Below, one piece after another: positions 44,796 through 52,097 of a DNA stretch of 64,000 nucleotides. Numbering within the stretch: the first letter of the stretch is position 1; each line of letters opens with the position of its first letter. The position numbers were made by a program, and so were the translations under genes. The stretch covers positions 1-64,000 of the forward strand of contig NZ_JACJPX010000034.1 of assembly GCF_014696315.1 (NCBI RefSeq). The letters are read 5' to 3'. The DNA comes from Calothrix membranacea FACHB-236. Its GTDB lineage: Bacteria > Cyanobacteriota > Cyanobacteriia > Cyanobacteriales > Nostocaceae. The notes beneath the pieces are model-generated. The model saw nothing but the letters and a program-made list of their open reading frames with translations. It did no database searches and was not told where the DNA came from.

Positions 44796-44802
44796 CGGCG
44801 GT

Positions 44803-46824
44803 TTACCAGTCGGCTTTGCACCAGCTATCTGCCCCATCAAAAATCAGCGTTCCGGCTGCCACTAATTCTGCTAGAGCGTGAAAAATCTGCGCGTCCGTGT
44901 AACCGGACAAGCGACTGGCTTTTTTCATGTCCCGCAAGGTTTTGGGGGATTGGGCTTTGACTGCATCGAAAAAAGCCAGAACATCTCTAGCACTGGGGGA
45001 CAGTTCGGTTGACTGTTCCGCCTGCCTACTCGATTGCACTTTGGCGATCGCGTTTGTGAGTTCCTGCCTTTCAACTATGTTTAAGGAATCCTGGGGAAGT
45101 GTTGGTTGATGGCTGGGGTGGTTAGCATCAGTTAACTCCGGAAAGAAAGTCAGCAGGGTGCGGGCGGGGTCTGGCTGGCCCGTGAACGGGTTGGTTTCGG
45201 TTTTCAGCCACGCCGGGATGGTGCCGATTTCGCCTCTGGGTAAGGGAGTTGCGAAGCTTTCTGGGTCTGCCAGAAAATAGGTTCCGGTGGCCACAGCAAT
45301 GGAACGGAGAGTGCCAACTTTTTTGGAAGTCGATTCGCAGCCAATAAAGGTAACATCGGCTTTGAAGGTGCTGCTGAGTCCGCTGGTGTTGCCTGTACCT
45401 ACCCAAGAAGTCAGGTTTTGACCGTGTAGCACCACGAAAATTTGTGCGCCCTTTTTGCTGGCGCGGGACAGTAGGAACCGGATCATCCATTGCTTTTGTT
45501 CCGCTTCCAAGTAATCTGACAAGGCGACAGCTTCATCAATGACAATGATGCGGTCGGCGTAGGCCCCTACCGCCGCCTTGTCCATCTCCCGCAAGTAGCG
45601 GTACAGTTCCGCCGCGACGGATTTATCTGGTTCATCCTTTTCGGGGAAACTGTAGGCGCAGATTAGGCGATCGCAGTGAAAGGGATACAAGTCTTTTCCA
45701 GCAGTAAAATAGTGAACTTTTAGGTCGGGAGATAAGGCACTCTCAAGGATGGCGAGGATTGCCATCAGGGTTCCCTTCCCGCCGCGCTGGTTGCCGCAGA
45801 TGACGGTAATCTGTCTGTCAACGCATTTTGCTAGGTCGAATCCTGCCTGGTGCAACAATTTGATAATCTGTTCGGCGCGTTGGTTGAGTGGTAAGGCTAG
45901 GAGCGAATTTACATTAATAGGAGTTGAGGGCGTGGATTGCTTGGGAGATAACGGGGTATCTATTCGCCTTGTTGTGCCATCTGTTACACCAGGAGGGCTA
46001 TCTTTGAGGTTAACAGTTGGTGGTTCAGGGAGAGACACCGTTGTTGGTGGTGGCAGGGAGATGATTTTGGGTTGTGGGAGTGCAGTTCTTTGCGCTTGCT
46101 GCTCTTGCAGTGCCTGCACAGTGCGGTAATTCAGCTGTGGGTCAAGGGAGACTGAGGCAAGATGTTGATTTAAACTGGCTTGGTCGGGCAATGCCCCTTT
46201 GTAATCTATGTAACGGTCAAGCAGCCAACGATACGCATAAAACCGTTTCCCGGTTTCTACCTGGTCAAGATAGGCACTGAGAGGGGTGTTGAACTCGCGG
46301 AGCATGGCAAACTCGTAGCGTTCATATAAATCGAGGTGGAACATTAGGTCTGCCAGCTCGTTTTTCTGACTAAACCAGTCTATCCGCGCTTCGCTGTCCC
46401 CCATTGCTGCCAAGAATTCAAAGAAATTGCCGCGTAAAAAGGGAAGGGGGGCGAAGCAGTGCGAATCGTTTAAATCCTGGCCCACCGACCATACATAGCC
46501 TACGCCAGCAATCAACGCCCCAATCGGAGCTAAGGGACTGGTGGCGTAACAGACTGCCCCAACAGCAGTTCCGGCCAGGGTAATCAGTTTGGCAACGTTC
46601 ATCTGTGCCCGTCCCCGTTGTCCTCGGTACAGTAACTGGTCTTGGCGTTCCACCAGCCAGGAGGCGGCATTTCCAGCTTCTAAATGTTCAATGCTGGGGT
46701 AATTGTCCCTGAGTCGTGCGGTTTCTCTGGTGGTCAGGGTGGGCAAGGGTTGAGGTGGATTTACTGATTGGGGTGCAATCGGGGTTGAGGGTTCTGGTGG
46801 GTGTTGATCATGAAAGAAGTTCAT
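44803..46824 (-). CDS. P-loop ATPase with winged-helix tail
   Basis: 673 aa. Residues 80-130 hold hydrophobic segments (LITLAGTAVGAVCYATSPLAPIGALIAGVGYVWSVG), so it is probably membrane-anchored. The ATPase has Walker A ICGNQRGGKGT (about 340-350) and Walker B RIIVIDEAVAL (about 425-435). The last 75 residues (SPSARDVLAFFDAVKAQSPKTLRDMKKASRLSGYTDAQIFHALAELV) look like a winged helix. Related by layout to FtsK/VirD4-type DNA-pumping or coupling ATPases, but I do not recognise a named family. It is the last gene of an operon that starts with the actin-like ATPase; a role in DNA movement or segregation is inferred. Confidence 0.6.
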   Translation of the reverse strand: MNFFHDQHPPEPSTPIAPQSVNPPQPLPTLTTRETARLRDNYPSIEHLEAGNAASWLVERQDQLLYRGQRGRAQMNVAKLITLAGTAVGAVCYATSPLAPIGALIAGVGYVWSVGQDLNDSHCFAPLPFLRGNFFEFLAAMGDSEARIDWFSQKNELADLMFHLDLYERYEFAMLREFNTPLSAYLDQVETGKRFYAYRWLLDRYIDYKGALPDQASLNQHLASVSLDPQLNYRTVQALQEQQAQRTALPQPKIISLPPPTTVSLPEPPTVNLKDSPPGVTDGTTRRIDTPLSPKQSTPSTPINVNSLLALPLNQRAEQIIKLLHQAGFDLAKCVDRQITVICGNQRGGKGTLMAILAILESALSPDLKVHYFTAGKDLYPFHCDRLICAYSFPEKDEPDKSVAAELYRYLREMDKAAVGAYADRIIVIDEAVALSDYLEAEQKQWMIRFLLSRASKKGAQIFVVLHGQNLTSWVGTGNTSGLSSTFKADVTFIGCESTSKKVGTLRSIAVATGTYFLADPESFATPLPRGEIGTIPAWLKTETNPFTGQPDPARTLLTFFPELTDANHPSHQPTLPQDSLNIVERQELTNAIAKVQSSRQAEQSTELSPSARDVLAFFDAVKAQSPKTLRDMKKASRLSGYTDAQIFHALAELVAAGTLIFDGADSWCKADW

Positions 46825-46890
46825 AGTGATTTACTTCCCCAAGTAGACGCTTAGTAACCTCAGTAAAGGTAGCTATTGAGGTATGAAATT

Positions 46891-47598
46891 TTACTTGCTG
46901 GTTAATTTCCAAATGCTGTATCCCACCTCGCCGGCGCACATAGTAGCGATGTTATAGGCGAGACAGGCAATAATCTGCCCTGGGTTGGTGTAACGGAAGG
47001 GGTTGCGTCCAGCAAAGGTTGTCACAATATCAAACACCCAGAAGAAAAGGGCGATCGCTCCTCCGGTATGTCTTTCCCGCATCCCGGCGCGCTTATAATC
47101 ACCCCACAAGGCTTGAGATAAATCAATCTTGCCTGTGGGTTTGGCGGGCAGGTTGTACTGGGTGCTTGCTTCAAATTCTACTTTGGCTTGGTCAGGACGC
47201 TTGCCGCGTAGGGTTCTGGCTTCCATAATTTGTACGAGGGCGCTGATGCCCACTGATAGCCAGAACAAGGGATTAAAGGGTAAGGTCAGCCATCCAAGCC
47301 AGCCGATCCAGGTGCTTTCAAACCACGGTAGTAAAGGTGTTCCTTGAAACATTACCTGCCAGATGCCATCCGTACTCAGCAGGGTGCCGATGAAAAATCC
47401 CAGTGCGCCTAAAATTTTTGAGCCGCTTGAGCCTGGGGTAACGAATTGCGCCAGGATGTAGGAAACAAAGCTCACGGGGATGGAGATGATATTTACCAGC
47501 CACTGGGCAACAATTTCTACATAGTTAATGACGGATTTTTGCCGTTGTTGCTGTCGGTTGGATGTCGTTTCCTTAGTATCTTTATCAAGCAATGTCAT
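46891..47598 (-). CDS. integral membrane protein of the ParM-like operon
   Basis: 235 aa. Four or so membrane helices are visible: WLVNIISIPVSFVSYILAQFV (about 33-53), ILGALGFFIGTLLSTDGIWQV, WIGWLGWLTLPFNPLFWLSVGISALV, and IALFFWVFDIVTTFAG, with a further C-terminal one. The N-terminus (about 25 residues) is charged. Unrecognised family. It lies 66 nt upstream of the ATPase gene in the same operon, so a membrane partner for that ATPase is the natural inference. Confidence 0.65.
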   Translation of the reverse strand: MTLLDKDTKETTSNRQQQRQKSVINYVEIVAQWLVNIISIPVSFVSYILAQFVTPGSSGSKILGALGFFIGTLLSTDGIWQVMFQGTPLLPWFESTWIGWLGWLTLPFNPLFWLSVGISALVQIMEARTLRGKRPDQAKVEFEASTQYNLPAKPTGKIDLSQALWGDYKRAGMRERHTGGAIALFFWVFDIVTTFAGRNPFRYTNPGQIIACLAYNIATMCAGEVGYSIWKLTSK

Positions 47599-47681
47599 AA
47601 TTGCTACCTCGTTTAAATTTAAGCAAAAAGAAGGGCTGGAGAAGCCAGGGTAGAGAGAGTGCAGGGGGAACGAAGAAGTAA

Positions 47682-47775
47682 TACCAATTCAAAATTCGCG
47701 CATTCAAAATTAAGAACCCATACAGGGCGAGGGTTTGGGGCTATGTATCTGTCGCCTTCTTCTTTAAAATTGGTA
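47682..47775. mobile_element. MITE, TACCAATT family (94 bp)
   Basis: Ends TACCAATTC and AATTGGTA are inverted, flanked by TAA on both sides (47,679-47,681 and 47,776-47,778), a 3-bp target duplication. Read from the right end its first 29 nt closely match the element at 63,652-63,749. It sits within the ParM-like operon, between the membrane-protein and 143-aa genes, in noncoding DNA. Confidence 0.75.
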
Positions 47776-47794
47776 TAACAATTAACAATTCTCT

Positions 47795-47836
47795 TACCTC
47801 CCCTGCCTCCCCTGCCTCCTCTGCTCCCCCTGCTCT
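47795..47836. repeat. CTCCCCTGC low-complexity tract
   Basis: Four to five units of CCTCCCCTGC/CTCTGCTCCCCC in tandem, a pyrimidine-rich microsatellite just downstream of the 143-aa gene; similar G-rich units lie at 44,548-44,575. Confidence 0.55.
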
Positions 47837-47837
47837 C

Positions 47838-48269
47838 TTACAGGACAGGGGCGTTGTTACAGACATTCTGGTAGTAGTGTTTCCACAACCACTGACGGTT
47901 GCGAATTTGACCGATACATGCACCAGCAGCGTCATAGACAAACACTTCCTCATCCGCTAGCCAGCCGGTGGTGTCTGGTTTGGGGTTGCGTCGGGGGGTA
48001 TCATAGTAACCGCGAATCTTCAGCTTCTGTCCGTTCGGCAGAACACCCGTTTGCGCTAGTTTGTCGGCGGTTTGTTTACGCTGCTCAATTCTGCTGCGTT
48101 CCAATTCTTCGCTGTTGCGTAGTTGTGCTTGCTCTAGGAGGTTTTGGGCTTCCAGTTGGGAACTGGCGTTAAACGCCTTGAACTGTGATGGCAGTTTGAA
48201 GATTAAGGGGGAAGCGACACACAGCAATCCCAACAGCCCAAAGGTGGCTGGTATTTGATAGCGTGTCAT
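47838..48269 (-). CDS. small exported or membrane-anchored protein
   Basis: 143 aa. The N-terminal hydrophobic stretch (FGLLGLLCVASPLIFKLP) is a signal or anchor. Residues 35-70 form a charged coil (SSQLEAQNLLEQAQLRNSEELERSRIEQRKQTADKL). The C-terminal half holds a beta segment with GYYDTPRRNP, DEEVFVYDAAGACIGQIRN and a final cysteine. Unrecognised. It is encoded 82 nt after the 90-aa gene in the ParM-like operon. Confidence 0.6.
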   Translation of the reverse strand: MTRYQIPATFGLLGLLCVASPLIFKLPSQFKAFNASSQLEAQNLLEQAQLRNSEELERSRIEQRKQTADKLAQTGVLPNGQKLKIRGYYDTPRRNPKPDTTGWLADEEVFVYDAAGACIGQIRNRQWLWKHYYQNVCNNAPVL

Positions 48270-48351
48270 GGGTTGGTGGAAAAGGTTATGGAATGTTCAG
48301 GGGCTGGGTGTTGACCCAGCCTTCAGTTATTGCTTGCTGTCCCTGTGAATG

Positions 48352-48624
48352 CTATGCAGGAGATTTTGCTTGATTGACTAAGGCTTCGATGAGGCCCAGC
48401 TTGTCACTGGCGGAAAGTTCATCGAGCCGTATCATCGCCTCTTCTACGCTGGCTCTAATGTTATCTTCCTGTTCAGCACAGACATCTTCTGCCAATTTCA
48501 CGATCATCCAGAGGCGTTCGGTGTTGTTGAGTTTTTGAAACTGCGCTCCCCACGCTTCTTGCATTTCTGCCAGTAATCCTTCGTCCCCTGGGGTGTATGC
48601 GGTGTAGTAGCCAATTGGTTTCAT
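48352..48624 (-). CDS. small acidic protein (90 aa)
   Basis: 90 aa, helical and acidic; unrecognised. Features are YTAYTPGDEGLLAEMQEAWGAQFQKLNNTERLWMIVKLAEDV, then a DELSASDKLGLIEALVNQ segment near the end. Its ATG overlaps by one base the stop codon of the 52-aa gene upstream (TGATG), indicating translational coupling within the ParM-like operon. Confidence 0.65.
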   Translation of the reverse strand: MKPIGYYTAYTPGDEGLLAEMQEAWGAQFQKLNNTERLWMIVKLAEDVCAEQEDNIRASVEEAMIRLDELSASDKLGLIEALVNQAKSPA

Positions 48625-48782
48625 CAGACTGTCCTCCCCTGTTCTACGGCAATTGGGGACAATTGATTGAGCAACAAGTCCAGCAGGTAGTTGATGTGTT
48701 GTGAATGCTGGTAGACAATCTGCTGATAGCTGGACAAACTATTCTGTTGCCCCTGATTTAGGGCAGTTACATTTTGTCGCAT
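48624..48782 (-). CDS. tiny helical protein (52 aa)
   Basis: 52 aa, glutamine-rich and amphipathic (MRQNVTALNQGQQ, then YQQIVYQHSQHINYLLDLLLNQL). Below the usual size cut-off, but it fills the gap between neighbouring genes, its TGA overlaps the next ATG by one base, and codon use matches. Probably a real operon member; no function can be named. Confidence 0.5.
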   Translation of the reverse strand: MRQNVTALNQGQQNSLSSYQQIVYQHSQHINYLLDLLLNQLSPIAVEQGRTV

Positions 48783-48806
48783 AATAAAAAGATGTCCTTA
48801 TAGTTC

Positions 48807-49115
48807 TTATGCTTGATGAATCTGTAAGGAGACCAGTACCCCTGATTTGGTAGCCAGCCTGGGCAGGGGTGCTATATTCCTTTGCTCAAATTCGCTCAGG
48901 GCGTATGCCAATTCATCCAATGCTTGGATAGCATCTCCCATGCGTAAATCTGGGTTATATGTGCCGGAACAAACTAGTTCTAGCACTGCTGAGTCTTGCG
49001 CTAAATCGTTGATGGATTGGCGAATGTCGGCAATCCGAGCTAAGACATTTGCAGGTGATGGTTGCGGTGTTTGTGCGATCGCTGGTTCTTTCCTGCTGCT
49101 GTTGTTGGGGATCAT
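48807..49115 (-). CDS. small helical protein (102 aa)
   Basis: 102 aa, unrecognised. It has a helical core (VLARIADIRQSINDLAQDSAVLELVCSG and MGDAIQALDELAYALSEFEQRN). Its ATG overlaps the stop of the upstream 113-aa gene (ATGA, 49,112-49,115). Position in the ParM-like operon is its only functional clue. Confidence 0.65.
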   Translation of the reverse strand: MIPNNSSRKEPAIAQTPQPSPANVLARIADIRQSINDLAQDSAVLELVCSGTYNPDLRMGDAIQALDELAYALSEFEQRNIAPLPRLATKSGVLVSLQIHQA

Positions 49116-49453
49116 GCTGCCTCCTGTTCAAATAATTCTCCTAATTGATAATCCAGACTGAAATCATCAACTTCTGCGGCAGCTGCTACAGACTCCCCTG
49201 CTCTACCCTGCGGTATGAAGGAAAAGTTCCGGGCAGAGGGCGAGAAACTCAGCAGCCAGTCCACCAGCCGTCCCAAAGGCATTTTGCGGGTAATACCGTG
49301 GGCCAGTTTGTGTTCGTAAAGGGCGCGGTTGACTAAGGTTGAGTAATCTATTGGGGTCAATGTCTCTGGGGTTTTTCCTAAAATTCGCTCTGCCTGGGTT
49401 TCTAGATATTGTTGTAAATCTTCTTCCAGGCGTACCCGTTTTAGTTCTGCCAT
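49112..49453 (-). CDS. small protein following the ParM-like gene
   Basis: 113 aa from the ATG at 49,453, which begins directly before the ParM-like stop codon region (1 nt apart); an open frame to 49,615 lies inside the ParM-like gene and is not used. The protein starts MAELKRVRLEEDLQQYLETQAERILGK with the look of a short strand and helices, then ALYEHKLAHGITRKM. In actin-type segregation systems the gene after parM is the DNA-binding adaptor parR, and this is its positional equivalent; no sequence similarity is claimed. Confidence 0.6.
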   Translation of the reverse strand: MAELKRVRLEEDLQQYLETQAERILGKTPETLTPIDYSTLVNRALYEHKLAHGITRKMPLGRLVDWLLSFSPSARNFSFIPQGRAGESVAAAAEVDDFSLDYQLGELFEQEAA

Positions 49454-49454
49454 G

Positions 49455-50531
49455 TTATTTACCTCGCTGGTAACGACCTTCGGCAATCCGTTGTAAGCCC
49501 AAAGCGTTTGCCCAGCAAGCTTCTGGGATGGGGGTAATGCCTGCTTTCTGAAATTTCTCTTGGGCGAAAGGCAAGGCTGCGCCACCACCCCAGGCGACGA
49601 GACTTTGAGCTGCATCCCGCCATTCTTCTACTTCTGCCAAAGCCAAGCGGATGCGGTCATCGAGCCAGGTTTTGAGATGGCGGGTGTAGAGATGTTGAAA
49701 ACTGAAGTTGCGGGTGCCGTACTTCAAACTGTGGTTTTCAATCGCTTGGCGGATTAGTTCGGTGTTACCCGCTTTACCTGTGCCGAGGTCTTTCACCAGT
49801 TCGACATCGGCGGCGATGGACTCCAGCAAATCGACACATCCCCCCACTGCTAGCACATTGCGGTGAATAATCTTGCCACTGGGAGCAAACACTGTGGGAA
49901 TAACAGTGGATGTGCCAAAGTCCAGGGCGATGACATGACCTGCGATGTCAATTAGGGGGTCTGGTTTGTAGGCGGCACAAAAGGCATAGCTGCCAGCTCC
50001 TTCAGGCACTACAAGGGAGACTGTGAGAACAACCTGGGTTTTTGGTTTGTCTCGACCGCCAAAACTTACAGTATGGGTGCCACTGGTTTTGGTGGTGACC
50101 AGTTCTCGGAACACTTGTGTGTTGTGGCTGCTGAGAACTAGGTGCAGATTCCAGTTTTCTTGAGGGTGTAAGGTTGCCAAAGCACCCAATATCATGTGCA
50201 AGACGTATTCGGCTTTGAGCGCTGGGTTATCGCTGAGTTTGATATGGGAGGTGGGGGCTTTCCAGGCGGCAAGGCTTCCTGTTAAATACTCTCTGCCTTT
50301 CAAATCTTGGCGGCTGCCATCGTGATAGAAAAAATGTCCGCCTTCGGGTGAGGTCAATTCGTCGTGGAGTTCTTCGCGGACTTCGACAATTTTGGCGGGG
50401 GTGCGGACACGCTGTTGTGCTGTGCCAGTGCCGAGGGCGAGTTTTAGTAAGCCAGCGCCGGTATCAACGCCGGTGGCGATAGTTGAGCTGGCTTGTCCGT
50501 TTGCAGCTTTCTTTGGCTGCATCAATATCAT
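49455..50531 (-). CDS. actin-like ATPase (ParM/Alp-like)
   Basis: 358 aa. The actin-fold motifs are present: phosphate 1 in IATGVDTGAGLLKLAL (about 18-33), phosphate 2 in VIALDFGTSTVIPTVF (about 203-218), and an adenosine-type glycine motif in LVAWGGGAALP (about 315-325). The ATG at 50,531 has AGGAGA 7 nt upstream. It heads an operon of seven further genes and is divergent from two RHH-type genes. ParM-like proteins polymerise to push plasmid copies apart. Its neighbours differ from the usual parMR layout, so the role in segregation is likely but not certain. Confidence 0.82.
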   Translation of the reverse strand: MILMQPKKAANGQASSTIATGVDTGAGLLKLALGTGTAQQRVRTPAKIVEVREELHDELTSPEGGHFFYHDGSRQDLKGREYLTGSLAAWKAPTSHIKLSDNPALKAEYVLHMILGALATLHPQENWNLHLVLSSHNTQVFRELVTTKTSGTHTVSFGGRDKPKTQVVLTVSLVVPEGAGSYAFCAAYKPDPLIDIAGHVIALDFGTSTVIPTVFAPSGKIIHRNVLAVGGCVDLLESIAADVELVKDLGTGKAGNTELIRQAIENHSLKYGTRNFSFQHLYTRHLKTWLDDRIRLALAEVEEWRDAAQSLVAWGGGAALPFAQEKFQKAGITPIPEACWANALGLQRIAEGRYQRGK

Positions 50532-50767
50532 GGTTGTCTCTCCTAATTTTTTTGAATTCTTAAGCGCAATAGGCTGTTCACCACGCCTGAATTAGTCTTT
50601 CCTCACTCTTGCGTTATTTGGCGTGGGTTACTTTGGTCTGCATAATATTCAGATTAAATAATTTGATGCAATTTATGCAAATAGCATATTTTACTGCATT
50701 ATCCTTTATATTTCACGAAAAGCTAAAATTAGATAAGATATCTGCCGATTGCTTCACTTTATGCAAA

Positions 50768-51079
50768 ATGCCGCAACCTCAAAAACGCTTTACTGTTTCG
50801 CTATCTAAAAATCTTTATGACTTCCTTGAGCAATGGGCAGATAAGGAAGGGAGAAACGCTTCAAACCTTGCAGCTTTTGTGATTTCTGAAAGCATTCGTG
50901 AAAAACAGGGCGATCCTAGTAGGGTAACAGTTGACCTTTCTACCGTTAGTGAAAAAATAGAAGGTTTACGCAACGATTCCGCCTGGAAAGCCTTACCTCT
51001 GGCATCAAAAGTAATCCTCTTACTACAGGAATATCTTGACCTGCTTGAAAAGCAGAAGGACGAACAAGGCGATCGCTAA
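50768..51079 (+). CDS. ribbon-helix-helix protein with AWKAL motif
   Basis: 103 aa from the ATG at 50,768 (MPQPQKRFTVSLSKNLYDFLEQWA); the open frame extends upstream to 50,609 but that part lacks protein character. The first 45 residues are an RHH/CopG-like DNA-binding fold (strand FTVSLS, then two helices with NASNLAAFVISESI). The second half contains RNDSAWKALPLASKVILLLQEYLDLLEKQ, also found twice in the next protein. Divergent from the ParM-like gene, so it may be the autoregulator of that operon. Confidence 0.65.
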   Translation: MPQPQKRFTVSLSKNLYDFLEQWADKEGRNASNLAAFVISESIREKQGDPSRVTVDLSTVSEKIEGLRNDSAWKALPLASKVILLLQEYLDLLEKQKDEQGDR

Positions 51080-51132
51080 TTTCATCGCAACGTTAAAACG
51101 CTATTATCCTTGCATTTCTTGATCATGGGGCA

Positions 51133-51438
51133 ATGAACAATTCCCGGAAACGCACTACTATTGACCTTTTTGTTGTTGGCGATCGCGTTGAGCAGCTTCG
51201 CCAAGACTCTGCATGGAAAGCTTTAACCCTATCAAAAAAAGTTATAGTTCTTTTGAATGAATATTTTGATTTTCTTGAAAAACAAGAGCATCAGGCACTT
51301 GAAGAAAAATTACAAAATCTTCGGCCTGATGCTGCTTGGAAAGCTATGCCGCTAACACAGAAAATTATGGTGTTGGTTGAAGAATATCTGAACGTGATTA
51401 AGGAACAGGGAAAGCAGGAAAAAGAAAGAAAATCGTAA
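51133..51438 (+). CDS. AWKAL-repeat small protein
   Basis: 101 aa. It carries two copies of the motif DSAWKALTLSKKVIVLLNEYFDFLEKQ / DAAWKAMPLTQKIMVLVEEYLNVIKEQ, at about residues 22-48 and 61-88. The upstream protein has one copy. There is no RHH domain in this second protein. The shared motif suggests that the two interact or bind a common partner. It lies 53 nt after the first gene. The 243 nt after it, to 51,681, show nothing. Confidence 0.55.
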   Translation: MNNSRKRTTIDLFVVGDRVEQLRQDSAWKALTLSKKVIVLLNEYFDFLEKQEHQALEEKLQNLRPDAAWKAMPLTQKIMVLVEEYLNVIKEQGKQEKERKS

Positions 51439-51681
51439 GCTTTTACACAGCAATCCGGAGAAGAAAATAATGGCTGCTATAATCACCACACATCAAGATT
51501 TTTGCGCTTACCAATAAAAAATAGTTCTTAAACACTACTTAAATTTATCTATCTTAATTAAGTTTTGTATACTAGGGTGAAAATTATGAACTGAGTTATC
51601 TTAATCACAATCTTATACTCTGTATATTTACTCCATAAGCCATAATAAAGTGGTATAAAGTAGTAACTTTGAGAAATTGAG

Positions 51682-52095
51682 ATGACTGATCCAGTAACTA
51701 CGATCGCAGCAGGGGCAATTCTTAACCTCGCATTTCAGGAATTTGCTAAGTCGGGGGCTGGGGAAGTAGCGAAGAAGACTGTGGGTGGGGCGATATCTTT
51801 AGCAAAGGGGCTGAGGGATAAAATCACTACTAAGTTTAAAGGAAATGCGAAAGCGGAAGCGGCGATCACAGCAGTGGAAACCGACTATTCCCCAGCAGCA
51901 CTAAGCAAGTTGGAAGTCTACTTGGATGATGCGATGACCGATGATGCTGTATTTGCGACAGAGCTAAGGCAGGTGGCACAGCAGATTATCAATATTCAAA
52001 ATCAGACCACCTCGAGTCGTGAGTATAAAAACTACGGGCGCGACCAAATCAATATTGAAAAAATTGAAGGTAATCCCAAAATTGGTGGGTCGTAG
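51682..52095 (+). CDS. small partner protein of NACHT-TPR ATPase
   Basis: 137 aa. The N-terminal MTDPVTTIAAGAILNLAFQEFAKSGAGEVAKKTVGGA is a hydrophobic, helical segment typical of small proteins encoded before cyanobacterial STAND genes. The C-terminus carries NYGRDQINIEKIEGN, repeated almost exactly in the NACHT protein (GRDQINIERVNGD). The NACHT gene begins 2 nt after its stop, so both are translated together. Probably an effector or membrane-targeting subunit linked to the NACHT through the shared short beta motif. Function inferred. Confidence 0.65.
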   Translation: MTDPVTTIAAGAILNLAFQEFAKSGAGEVAKKTVGGAISLAKGLRDKITTKFKGNAKAEAAITAVETDYSPAALSKLEVYLDDAMTDDAVFATELRQVAQQIINIQNQTTSSREYKNYGRDQINIEKIEGNPKIGGS

Positions 52096-52097
52096 GC

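Larger units (their letters stand above)
43769..44802. other. 1 kb gene-free, GC-rich interval
   Basis: No convincing gene on either strand; open frames of 60-120 codons overlap each other and lack family features. It holds an inverted repeat at 44,208-44,238 and repeats at 44,616-44,795. The position between the primase-like gene and the ATPase operon suits a replication or transfer origin, which is inference. Confidence 0.5.

Noticed and set aside
43977-44960. Several 60-120 codon open frames on both strands in the gene-free kilobase
   Set aside because: They overlap one another, lack ribosome-binding sites and protein-like composition, and sit in GC-rich repeats.
47741-47953. A 70-codon minus-strand frame across the MITE and the CTCCCCTGC tract
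   Set aside because: It is made of the MITE end and low-complexity repeat and overlaps the 143-aa gene.
40490-51438. Reading the GC-rich segment as a prophage
   Set aside because: No capsid, tail, terminase or lysis genes are present; the gene set fits a plasmid or integrative element.
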